This document shows, one piece after another, positions 1 to 8,646 of a stretch of DNA of 64,000 nt (the stretch's first letter is position 1; the number at the start of each line of letters is the position of its first letter). Location of the stretch: NCBI RefSeq assembly GCF_900109515.1, contig NZ_FOBD01000009.1, positions 124,001 through 188,000 on the forward strand. Reading direction: 5' to 3'. The notes under the pieces were generated by a model. It was given only the letters and a program-made list of their open reading frames with translations. It was not told the DNA's origin and ran no database searches. A program made the translations under genes and the position numbers. The stretch comes from Paenibacillus sp. OK003 (GTDB taxonomy: Bacteria; Bacillota; Bacilli; Paenibacillales; Paenibacillaceae).

Positions 1-3000
1 AATCATGGTCAGCATCAGCAACAGGAATAATGAATACCTTGCCTGTCATTTTATTTAATGCAGGTACACCTAACGTAGTCGGCAGGTCTTCGCTCTTTCT
101 GTAGACGATGCTTGCGTTCGCAGGAAGGTCACTCTTCCCTTTAGCCCGTACTTTCAGGCTAGAAGGAATGTTGTACTCAGCGTTCAGTACAATTTGGATG
201 CTTCCCACGATATCAGATGCAGGTGAGATTTCAATACTTCCGTCAAGGTCGGTCTGTCCAACAGGGATGAAGTCAACGTGACCTGTCATCGTGTTGTCGA
301 ATCGTACACCAATTCTCGAAGGGATCGTATATCTCATTACAGGGACAATGACGGACACTAGGTCACTAACTCCGTGTCTAACGACCGTCAGGCTACCGCC
401 CAGATCGTGGTCTGCCCAATTCCTTACTCCGATAGTTCCGACGAACTGTGACCATTCTTGTACTTGCAGAGTAGTTGGAATCTCAGAGATGAAACGATTC
501 TTTACTCCGATTGTACCTTTCAGGTCTTTGTTTCCGTAAGCAGGTACGGCGATTACCGAAGCCAAGTTACCCGATATTACTTGAATGCTCGAAGGAATCA
601 TGCTTGCCCCTACTACATCTAGGGTCGCAACGATTTCATTCATGTACTTAACGAATATCTTAGAACCTAAGTCTTTGCTATCCTTGAACATTACGTTAAT
701 GGTTGACCGTAGGTCTTTGTTAAGCACTACGTTAACTACGCCCGCAAGTTCAGGTCTGCTTACAATCAAGCCGCCGCCAAGGGATTGCTCTGCATCGACT
801 TTGACCTTAACAATAGAAGTAACGTCTGAGCGGTCAGTGACTTTAATGCTTGACTGAAGTACGTCCCTACTTACCGTAATACTCGACGCTAGTTCACCTT
901 GACCGAATGCGTTGACCGTAATAGAAGCGTCAATGTCGGCAGGGAGAGTAACTTCAAGGCTAGAAGGTAAATCAGGTCTGCTTACTTCGAGAGTCACAGG
1001 CAGGAACTCGAACCAAGTCGGATTGACAGTTAGTTTCGATGGCAGTACTTCCGCATTGGATACGTAAAGCGTACTGCCCAAGCTGTAACCTACTACGACG
1101 AGCGCAGAAGGGATTTCAGCTTGCCCTACACCCATTACCATTACTTCAGAGTAAATGTCTCTGTTGACCCCTACGTTGACCGTAACGCTTCCGTCTATGC
1201 CCTCTTCCACGTTGTGACGAACTGTGATGCTGGAAGGCAGGTCACCATTCTCAGAAGGTTTGGCTGTTATCGAGCCGCCCAAGTTCGGTCTGGAAACCGT
1301 TACCTGAGTGGTTAAGTCTTCAGCATTCTCCCCACGAACCGTAAAGCGCAATTCGATATCGTTGTGCGGGAGGACAGTCAGGGATGCAGGTCTCTCTTTT
1401 ACATTGACTACCAGCCAAGAGAAGAAGTCTTGCTCCGTCCAAACTTTTACGCCGACCGTCGAAGGAAGGTCTACTCTGTTTTTAACGTAGAAGCTGATTG
1501 GTAGGTCAGGCTTGCTTACTGACATTCTGCCGTCAACCTTACTAAGAGACTTGTTAGATACTCCCAAGCTAGACGGGATATCAAGTTGGTCACGGTACAT
1601 GGCAGTGATACTCGAAAGCATATCAGGTCTGCTCACGTTAGCTACGCCTGTAAACTCATTGTTACGAGTTACCTCAAGGGATGCAGGAATGCCTACTTCC
1701 AACCAAGCTGGTTTTCTAACTCTAATCCTAGACGACAAGTTCTTACGGGAAGGTACTCGAACGCTAGAGTCGATATTAGAACGTCCAAAACTCCATACAG
1801 CAGGGTCAAAGTATGTGACCACTAACTGAGGGGCTAGGCTTGCTTCTTTGGAGAAGAAGTACTCGTAGTTAGGTTCGGATTCTTCAGCCGCCACCAAGTA
1901 GAAGTCAACTAAGTTGTTTACTACTGTATACTGCTGTTCAATGAAGTCTGTCACATCGAATGTTACGTGTCCGTCTACAGTGTTTACCGTGTAGGAGTTG
2001 GAGATTTCAGTCCCAATGTTCGGACGGTTGTCCCATGTCACGCCTGTTTCCGACCAGCTTCCGTCTACTGCGAACAGCTTCAGATTCTTAGTCGGTACTT
2101 GACCGTAAACCATACGGAGTTCAACCTTGTCGATATCATAGCTTGCTTTCAGGCTAGAGATATCAAATCCTAACAGGGAGCGAAGCACCTTGTCCTTGTA
2201 ACTACCTACTGCGAAAGTTGTCTCTTCACCGTAGTTGAGAGTCGGAACGTCTTCCCTTACATAAGCGTCTTTGACAGTATCCAGAATAACCTCTTCACGG
2301 ATTGGTAAAGTGATATCCACAATACCTGTCATTTTGTTCGTAGATGTGACTCCCATGATACTAAGGAGGTCTCTAGCCCCGCCCTTCGCTACGTCGATTT
2401 CGGATTCGAGGTCGCTGTGAACACGAATCTTAGCAAGGATTTTAGAAGGGATTTCGCTTTGTGCAGGGTACATGACTTTGATTTTACTGTTCAGGTCTGT
2501 GCGACTTGGGACAATAAAGCTACCCGCTAGGTCATCGTGCCACAAAATGAACATGCTAGAATCAATACCGGACTGTGCTTCTCTACGGACGGAGATTCTA
2601 CCGTTCAGGTTTCTTACAATCCAAACATTGACCTTACCTGTCAGTTCTTCTTTTTCGGTTCTCTTTACCGTAATCTTAGATTCTATGGACTTTTCAAAGA
2701 ACTGGCGTACTGTAATACTTCCGTCAATCGTGTCGTATTGGACAACTTCGATGGCAGAGTCAACGTCACTTGCCATACGCACCCTAACGGTAAACTCACC
2801 GTCAATATCGACGTTCCCGTAGGCAGGGACTTCAATCCTGCTAAACAGGTATCCAGAGTTTACTTGAATGCTGGACGGCAACATACTTGCCCCTACAATG
2901 TCCATCTCACCCAAGATGTCTTTTCTGAACGGTACGATGATTTTGGATTTAAGTTCTTTAATAACGGTACGTCTGACTGTGATACTTCCTGTGATATCGC

Positions 3001-6000
3001 TGTGGATAATCGGGAAGATTAACCCTTTCAAGTCAGGTCTGGATACTGCCGCCTGTCCTGTTAGTTCACTTCTGTCAGCCCGTCTTGCTGTAACTGTGCC
3101 ATCCAAATCACTGCGGAATCTGACGTAAACTGAAGAGTTAAGGTCAGGTCTGGATACCGTCAGGCTAGATTCCTTTGTGCTGTCGTTCGTGTGCCTTACA
3201 GAGATGCTACCCTTGTAGTCGATGTAAGGGTTGACCTCAATCGTGCCGAGTAACTGGTACTGGTTGGCAACGATGCTTGAAACAATGTCAGTGTCTTCGC
3301 CGCCCCTTGCAATCATCACAGAGTCTAGGTCACTACGATTCAGGACTTCAATCGTACCAAGTTTATTACGCTCACTTACAATGAACTGCGCTGTCAGGTC
3401 TTCGTCCACTGTACGCACTACCTTGATTGTACCAACTTTGTCGATGTACGGTCTTACGTAGACGGTGGCAGGACGCTCTTTAACGGTTACAATTGCCCAC
3501 CCGTAAAGGTTGTCGTCACCCCATACTCGAACACCTAGCTTCGACGGAGTGTCTTTTCTGTTGGCTACGTAAAGAGTCTGTTTCAGGTTTGGTCTGGATA
3601 CCGTAATACTACAGTTCTCAAGGTCGTTCAGTTCTGCTTCTCGTACCGCCACTTTGGAAGTAAGGTCGCTCCAAGTCCCTCCTCTGACGATACCTTTACC
3701 TTGCAGGTTTGGTCTGGAAATCATCAAACGGGAAGGAAGGTTCTCGAACCGATTGCCTGAAGGTGTGACCGTTATTTTCGAGGACATGTCGTTCTTATCG
3801 GATTTCTTGAACACATTAATTTTGGACGACCAATCCTTTGTACGTGGGTACATTACCAAGATGCTTGTATCAATTCCAGAACGTCCAGTGCTTCGGATTA
3901 CTTCATCAAAGTAAGTGTATTCGATGGACGGTGCTAAAGATACACCTGCGTCCATTGAGAAGAACTGAGACGATTCGTCAGCTTCGTTTACCGCCCGAAC
4001 GTAGAAGTCTACGATGTTTTTACCTTCAAGCTTAGCTTTCAGGATGTATTCGGTGATATCGAAGGTGATGAAACCTTTCTCAACGTCTGCTGTAAAGTCT
4101 CCTTGGCTTACTACATCGCCCGCATTGGGTTGGTTGTTCCAAGTTACTCCTAACTCTGCCCAATCACCTGTTACGGCTCTTAGTTCAAGTGGGTACGTTG
4201 GAGTACGCCCGATGGAATGCTTAAGCTTCAATGTGACTTTTTCAATCTTGTAGTCATTGGACATGCCCAAGATATTCGTGATATCAAAACCTACAAGGCT
4301 TCGGAATATCTCTGTACGAGCGGCACTGTACCCTGCGACCAACGTCTGTTCTCCGCCATAGTTCAGCTTAGGGTACGTTTCACGAATAAATGCGTCTCGT
4401 TTCGCAGTTAGTGTGTCTGTAACTCTCGTAGGCTGTTGAATGTCTACGATTGCGGTCATCTTATTGGAAGGAGTTACACCCAAGGTCATCGGAAGGTCAG
4501 AGACTTGCTTTACGTTCACCTCAGAGGTTACGTCACTATCCCCCGTTCCCCAAATGTCAGTTTGGCCTGTCATCGAGTTCCGTAAGCGTACACCAATTCT
4601 GCCGTCAATAGTGGACTCGCTGATACCCATTGCGAAAATACTGCCGCCAATTTCCTCTGTTCCCTGACCGAAGATATCGACCGTGCCTTCCATTGAGTTC
4701 AACTCTCGAACGGCAATCTTAGATTTAAGGTAGCTGTCACTCATCCTCTTGATGCTTATTTTCGAGTCGAGGTCAGCTTCCCTCACACCCCATATAAACG
4801 ACGTACCGTCCATGGTGTTGTTCTCAGTTACGGAAATCTTAGAAGGTAGATAGGAATGACTGGGCACGGCTAATATACTCTCTAGGTCACCATCCCTTAC
4901 GCCCCATATAAACGATGTACCGTCCATGGTGTTATTCTCAGTTACGGAAATCTTAGAAGGTAGATAGGAATGACTAGGTACTGCTAATGTACTCTCCAGG
5001 CTAGAGCTTACGACAGGCTGTATAACCCCTGCTATCTCACTGCTACCGCTCTCACTGACTGTAAAAAAGGCACTAAATTCATTCCGGTAAGGTACGTTAA
5101 GTGAAGACGTAACGTCGGATACCTGCTTGACGTTTATAAAACTTGCTAAGTTACTTACGGGGATTATACCTTCCCATGTATCGCCACTCAAACCGCTACT
5201 ATCCATTACATCAATAGTGATGGAATTAATAAGGGAAGTGTATTTATTCTCAGGTACAGTGTATGAAAAACTGTAAGGCGTTGTTTGCAGTTTGCTCCAA
5301 TCCATTTCTACCACACCATTAACAGAAATCCTGTATTTGGAGTTACCATTAGCGGGGTCTGTTACTAAGCCACTTACGTTACCTTCGTTGTCTGTTGTCG
5401 ATGACACAGCAGGTGGGAGTTTCAGGAATGTAAGAACTGCCTTACCGCTAGCTAAGTTACTTCCTGTTGTTGATGTACTGCCAAAAAGCGTAAGGTCAAT
5501 GTAGTTCCGGCCACCTGCACCGCCACCTCCGCCACCGCCTGATGCGGCGTACCAGTCTCCGGGAGTAGCAGAAGCACCGCCACCTCCACCTGCACCACCG
5601 CCGCCATCATAATCAGTCGCACCGCTGTTTCCAACCGAACCTGTACCGCCCTTGCCGTTGTAGTAGGATTCAGAACCACCGATACCGCCAGAACCGCCAC
5701 CATGAGGAAATACGCCACTTGCTCCGCCTGAACCTGCTAAACCTCTGTATGATATGCTACCGCCGACTCCGTTTGCCCCACCAGAGCCGGCATTACCTCC
5801 CGAGCCGCCAGTACCACCTGCTGCAGTTCCTCCATTGTGTCCTGCCGATCCTCCGTTACCTCCACGCCCGCCACCGCCACCTGCGGCAATTATGATGGAA
5901 CTTCCTCTTTTGACATAAGTGCCGCCTGCTCCGTTAGTACCGCTACTCCCGGAACTAGAAGTACCGCCATTAGATTTACCCGAGCCGCCACTACCGCCGC

Positions 6001-6202
6001 TACCACCATTAGATTGACCGCCTACTGTAATAGCTAATACTTCACCTTTGGTGAGGTTTATTTCCCCTTTTACGTAGCCGCCGCTCCCGCCATTCGTACT
6101 ACCTGCTCCGCTTAACTCTATTAGATAGCGTCCGCCATTAGGTACTGTCCAAGATGACGTAGAAGTGGACGTAAAATTAAATTTATCACCGACGACTGCC
6201 AA
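1..6202 (-). CDS. giant modular tail fibre / adhesin, C-terminus outside the window
   Basis: One frame stays open from 6202 to the window edge (at least 2067 codons). Order of parts: a glycine-rich domain (about 6120-5450, preceded by a WTVPNGGRYL-type lead-in as in phage adhesins); an Ig-like domain of the kind found in the three neighbouring adhesins (about 5420-5200); then a long array of roughly 20-residue beta repeats of the form D-L-x-S-x-I-x-V, interrupted by two DNRLRE/CBM96-like domains (about 4430-3890 and 2310-1830; motifs DAFIRETYPKLNYGG and GVTWNN). Repeat-rich order recurs as 2.1-2.3-kb modules. Likely role: distal fibre or host-surface adhesin at the end of the late region. Start is uncertain: the only start codon directly in frame is TTG at 6202, weakly supported, whereas an ATG with a better leader lies at 6261 in another frame. 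Domain names are inferred from motifs; function in binding is inference. Confidence 0.8.
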   Translation of the reverse strand, partial: MAVVGDKFNFTSTSTSSWTVPNGGRYLIELSGAGSTNGGSGGYVKGEINLTKGEVLAITVGGQSNGGSGGSGGSGKSNGGTSSSGSSGTNGAGGTYVKRGSSIIIAAGGGGGRGGNGGSAGHNGGTAAGGTGGSGGNAGSGGANGVGGSISYRGLAGSGGASGVFPHGGGSGGIGGSESYYNGKGGTGSVGNSGATDYDGGGGAGGGGGASATPGDWYAASGGGGGGGAGGRNYIDLTLFGSTSTTGSNLASGKAVLTFLKLPPAVSSTTDNEGNVSGLVTDPANGNSKYRISVNGVVEMDWSKLQTTPYSFSYTVPENKYTSLINSITIDVMDSSGLSGDTWEGIIPVSNLASFINVKQVSDVTSSLNVPYRNEFSAFFTVSESGSSEIAGVIQPVVSSSLESTLAVPSHSYLPSKISVTENNTMDGTSFIWGVRDGDLESILAVPSHSYLPSKISVTENNTMDGTSFIWGVREADLDSKISIKRMSDSYLKSKIAVRELNSMEGTVDIFGQGTEEIGGSIFAMGISESTIDGRIGVRLRNSMTGQTDIWGTGDSDVTSEVNVKQVSDLPMTLGVTPSNKMTAIVDIQQPTRVTDTLTAKRDAFIRETYPKLNYGGEQTLVAGYSAARTEIFRSLVGFDITNILGMSNDYKIEKVTLKLKHSIGRTPTYPLELRAVTGDWAELGVTWNNQPNAGDVVSQGDFTADVEKGFITFDITEYILKAKLEGKNIVDFYVRAVNEADESSQFFSMDAGVSLAPSIEYTYFDEVIRSTGRSGIDTSILVMYPRTKDWSSKINVFKKSDKNDMSSKITVTPSGNRFENLPSRLMISRPNLQGKGIVRGGTWSDLTSKVAVREAELNDLENCSITVSRPNLKQTLYVANRKDTPSKLGVRVWGDDNLYGWAIVTVKERPATVYVRPYIDKVGTIKVVRTVDEDLTAQFIVSERNKLGTIEVLNRSDLDSVMIARGGEDTDIVSSIVANQYQLLGTIEVNPYIDYKGSISVRHTNDSTKESSLTVSRPDLNSSVYVRFRSDLDGTVTARRADRSELTGQAAVSRPDLKGLIFPIIHSDITGSITVRRTVIKELKSKIIVPFRKDILGEMDIVGASMLPSSIQVNSGYLFSRIEVPAYGNVDIDGEFTVRVRMASDVDSAIEVVQYDTIDGSITVRQFFEKSIESKITVKRTEKEELTGKVNVWIVRNLNGRISVRREAQSGIDSSMFILWHDDLAGSFIVPSRTDLNSKIKVMYPAQSEIPSKILAKIRVHSDLESEIDVAKGGARDLLSIMGVTSTNKMTGIVDITLPIREEVILDTVKDAYVREDVPTLNYGEETTFAVGSYKDKVLRSLLGFDISSLKASYDIDKVELRMVYGQVPTKNLKLFAVDGSWSETGVTWDNRPNIGTEISNSYTVNTVDGHVTFDVTDFIEQQYTVVNNLVDFYLVAAEESEPNYEYFFSKEASLAPQLVVTYFDPAVWSFGRSNIDSSVRVPSRKNLSSRIRVRKPAWLEVGIPASLEVTRNNEFTGVANVSRPDMLSSITAMYRDQLDIPSSLGVSNKSLSKVDGRMSVSKPDLPISFYVKNRVDLPSTVGVKVWTEQDFFSWLVVNVKERPASLTVLPHNDIELRFTVRGENAEDLTTQVTVSRPNLGGSITAKPSENGDLPSSITVRHNVEEGIDGSVTVNVGVNRDIYSEVMVMGVGQAEIPSALVVVGYSLGSTLYVSNAEVLPSKLTVNPTWFEFLPVTLEVSRPDLPSSLEVTLPADIDASITVNAFGQGELASSITVSRDVLQSSIKVTDRSDVTSIVKVKVDAEQSLGGGLIVSRPELAGVVNVVLNKDLRSTINVMFKDSKDLGSKIFVKYMNEIVATLDVVGASMIPSSIQVISGNLASVIAVPAYGNKDLKGTIGVKNRFISEIPTTLQVQEWSQFVGTIGVRNWADHDLGGSLTVVRHGVSDLVSVIVPVMRYTIPSRIGVRFDNTMTGHVDFIPVGQTDLDGSIEISPASDIVGSIQIVLNAEYNIPSSLKVRAKGKSDLPANASIVYRKSEDLPTTLGVPALNKMTGKVFIIPVADADHD
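4788..5006 (-). repeat. 114-bp tandem duplication inside the fibre gene
   Basis: Two copies, offset exactly 114 bases (38 codons; landmarks at 4803 and 4917), differ at only a few positions. They encode the same beta-repeat pair with NNTMDGTSFIWGVR. This is the freshest duplication in a gene otherwise made of diverged repeats, and shows how the array grows. Confidence 0.85.
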
Positions 6203-6261
6203 ATTTTATCACATCCGTTCCCATTGTATTGAGAAGTTACCTGCCCATTGTATTGAGACAT
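6121..6261 (-). other. short leader frame (47 codons) in front of the giant fibre, possible -1 frameshift junction
   Basis: ATG at 6261 follows AAGGG with 7-nt spacing and the CTTATATTG motif, so it is the best placed start for the fibre gene. It reads MSQYNGQVTSQYNGNG and then runs into a different frame from the fibre, ending at about 6121. A -1 shift near the A/T run at 6200-6208 joins it to L-A-V-V-G-D-K-F of the fibre. The run is not a perfect X_XXY_YYZ heptamer, so an indel or sequencing error is as likely as programmed shifting. The 15-mer TCTCAATACAATGGG occurs twice within the first 45 bases. Confidence 0.45.
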
Positions 6262-6267
6262 AGAAAA

Positions 6268-6299
6268 GCCCTTACCACCAATATAAGATAGTAAGGGCT
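6268..6299 (-). terminator. intrinsic terminator after the RCC1 adhesin gene
   Basis: AGCCCTTAC (6268-6276) pairs with GTAAGGGCT (6291-6299); on the minus strand the stem is followed by TTTTCT. The loop contains the CTTATATTG motif (6279-6287). Confidence 0.75.
6279..6287 (-). promoter_or_regulatory. candidate phage late-promoter element CTTATATTG
   Basis: One of nine CYTATAWTG matches in gaps of the phage region. It lies 18 bases before the ATG at 6261, supporting that ATG as the fibre start. The function is inferred from recurrence only. Confidence 0.45.
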
Positions 6300-6303
6300 A
6301 TTC

Positions 6304-8622
6304 CTAGCTTTTTCTTGGGTCAGCTTTGACTAGGATATCGAACATACCGCCCCACATCGCCTGTCGATTAGTCGCTATGCGAACATAGAAACTAATCTTT
6401 GCATTGTGGTCTAATTGCTCTACGTAGACAAGCTGAGGACGTGGCTCGAAGGGAGCATCTAGCTTACTCACTTCGGCCTTGGCATTGATTCCATCGAGTT
6501 CTCTTTGGTCAACCCACAGCCTGACATTCTCTACAGGGTAGCCTAGAGTGTTCTTTACGAATACCCTCTCTGCCGCTGTCGTCTGCCCCGCCACCATAGT
6601 CCCGAAGTCAAGGTACTTTAGCACATCTCCGAAGTCGTCTGAATAGAACGACTCTGCCGCATCGCAGAACAACAGCCCTGAATACACACCCATGAAGATC
6701 ATATCCCTCGAATTCGAGCCGCCCAATTCATCCAACGTTTCAATGCGGACAGTGTTGTTCTTGCCCTTATTTACTTTCGTTTTCGGGATGACGTACTGGA
6801 TTGTCAATGGTACAGGATTGTAGCCCGTGTATCCATTCTCAGGGTAAAGCTGTGCTCCGTTCAGGAGGATTCGATACTGCACCTTATCTGAGTCGGGATC
6901 TGTGACCTGAGCGTTGATAAAGTTACCAAGAACTGTGCCTGTGATTGTAGGTGCAGTGTTTGTCTTGATGATTATCTGCGTCCACGTGGTTAGTGAGCCT
7001 AAGTCGTCCTGCACTTCAATCTTGAGAGTGTTCGCCCCCACGTTGAAGTCTGCGTTGTTGATTACTAGCCCAATGTCAACAGGTGGAGGGGTTAGTTCTG
7101 TGAATCCTGTAATCGGATACTTCTGTATGTTATTCAGTAGCACACGGTACTGTACTCTATCCCCTTCAGGGTCGGATACTGTACCGCCAATCATGACGTT
7201 ATCTTTGTGAATCTGAGCCGCAGATAATTCAGGAGAAGCTACAGGGGCAACATTAGTCTTCGTTGTAGTCCAAGCAATGGAGTCTGTAAGCCCTTGTGAG
7301 TCCTGCACCTCTAACATTACCATGTTACTTCCGAGATTAAAGTACGTATGCGATAAATCCTTAGTAAGAATGAAGTCCGTCAACTGCGAAGAAGTCCATC
7401 CAGATGAAGGGAATCTCTGTGTACCGTTAACCAAAACCCGATACGACACCAGGTCATTGGCTATATGTCCGATGGTAGTAACAAGCTGACAGTCTTCCTT
7501 ATGAAATGACGGTGTGATACTTGAGTCTGAGAAAGTGAATGAAACCTCACCGCCGCCCATAAGCCTACGAACGTCACTAGCTACATTCTGCCAAGCCACT
7601 ACACCTGTGCTACTGTTGTTGTTCGTAGCAGTTCCCAACATACCGTAATAGTTGTACCCTACGCCCCTTACTTTACCATCGTTGTCCAGTACAAGAGTAT
7701 AGTAGTAACCCATAGCTACTTGCCTAACGTTGGTTGTGGCAAGCCTTGGAGTGTAGTTTATACTTCCAGATACATACCCCATCCCTAACTGCGCATAGTC
7801 ATCGTTTCCGAATGTGTACAGCTTTGAATCGTTTGTTATCACGCCTGAGAAGTAGCCGCCGCAGACGACAGAGCGGCAGTTATCCATAATCTTGTGCGGA
7901 ACTCCATAGAAGTTGTTTGTACCATTTCCTAGACTTCTACCTGTCTGCCCGTGGTAGTTATACCCCGTACCCCACACAGAACCGTCAGTTTTCAGGAATA
8001 GCGAGTGGTATATGCCGCCATCTGCCTGTCGAACGTCATCCATTACAAATGTGAACGAAAGCTTATTGCTTGAGTTATTAATCCCCAAACCACCGTACCC
8101 ATTGTACCCTGTTGCGTATAGCTTATTTTGTTGGTTTATGATAAACGAGTGGGTGTATCCTGCCCCTACCCTCCGAATACCCGTTGCGACCTTCTGAGGG
8201 GTGTATGTGTCTGAAGTACCACCATTGCCTAACTCCCCGTGAGCGTTGTACCCGAATGTGTGTACATCACCGTTGTTCTTTAGGGCAACGGTGTGCAGGT
8301 AGCCACAAGCGACTTCTTTAACATCTGACATGACCTTTACAGGCGTATAATTAGAGTTATTGTTCCTCCAACCTCTGGCATCCCCTAACTGCCCATAGTA
8401 ACCGTATCCGAACGTATACAAGTCGCCGTTCATTAGAAGTACTGCTGTATGGTAGTACCCTTCAGCGACCATCTTCACGTTGGACAGTGAAGTTAATCTT
8501 GTCTGCGTAGGGTAGACGGAAGAACTACTGAATCCTAGCTGACCGTGGCTGTTATACCCGAAGGTATAAACATCACCGTTGTTCTTGATATACGATGAAT
8601 GGAAAGCCGACTGTGTACTCAT
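6304..8622 (-). CDS. adhesin-like virion protein: seven RCC1 repeats, Ig-like repeats, shared C-terminal anchor
   Basis: 772 aa. Residues 1-370 hold seven RCC1 units (for example VYTFGYNSHGQLG, LYTFGYGYYGQLG, VHTFGYNAHGELG, VWGTGYNYHGQTG), enough for a complete seven-bladed propeller. Residues about 370-645 hold three Ig/cadherin-like repeats with the signature D-P-E-G-D-R-V-Q-Y-R-V-L-L-N. The last ~125 residues (FYSDDFGDVLKYLDFGTM onward) match the C-termini of the next two upstream genes. GGGAGG precedes the ATG. I infer a tail fibre or tip adhesin in which the C-terminal part docks on the virion and the propeller faces outwards. Binding target unknown. Confidence 0.75.
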   Translation of the reverse strand: MSTQSAFHSSYIKNNGDVYTFGYNSHGQLGFSSSSVYPTQTRLTSLSNVKMVAEGYYHTAVLLMNGDLYTFGYGYYGQLGDARGWRNNNSNYTPVKVMSDVKEVACGYLHTVALKNNGDVHTFGYNAHGELGNGGTSDTYTPQKVATGIRRVGAGYTHSFIINQQNKLYATGYNGYGGLGINNSSNKLSFTFVMDDVRQADGGIYHSLFLKTDGSVWGTGYNYHGQTGRSLGNGTNNFYGVPHKIMDNCRSVVCGGYFSGVITNDSKLYTFGNDDYAQLGMGYVSGSINYTPRLATTNVRQVAMGYYYTLVLDNDGKVRGVGYNYYGMLGTATNNNSSTGVVAWQNVASDVRRLMGGGEVSFTFSDSSITPSFHKEDCQLVTTIGHIANDLVSYRVLVNGTQRFPSSGWTSSQLTDFILTKDLSHTYFNLGSNMVMLEVQDSQGLTDSIAWTTTKTNVAPVASPELSAAQIHKDNVMIGGTVSDPEGDRVQYRVLLNNIQKYPITGFTELTPPPVDIGLVINNADFNVGANTLKIEVQDDLGSLTTWTQIIIKTNTAPTITGTVLGNFINAQVTDPDSDKVQYRILLNGAQLYPENGYTGYNPVPLTIQYVIPKTKVNKGKNNTVRIETLDELGGSNSRDMIFMGVYSGLLFCDAAESFYSDDFGDVLKYLDFGTMVAGQTTAAERVFVKNTLGYPVENVRLWVDQRELDGINAKAEVSKLDAPFEPRPQLVYVEQLDHNAKISFYVRIATNRQAMWGGMFDILVKADPRKS

Positions 8623-8646
8623 TATTTAACCTCCCATGACTTCCTA

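Noticed and set aside
5452..5718. Minus-strand open frame of 88 codons inside the fibre gene
   Set aside because: It is a shifted reading of the glycine codons of the fibre's Gly-rich domain, with no ribosome-binding site.
5480..6120. Collagen-like gene
   Set aside because: Glycine is not in a strict G-x-y register; the pattern fits the Gly-rich domains of phage adhesins better.
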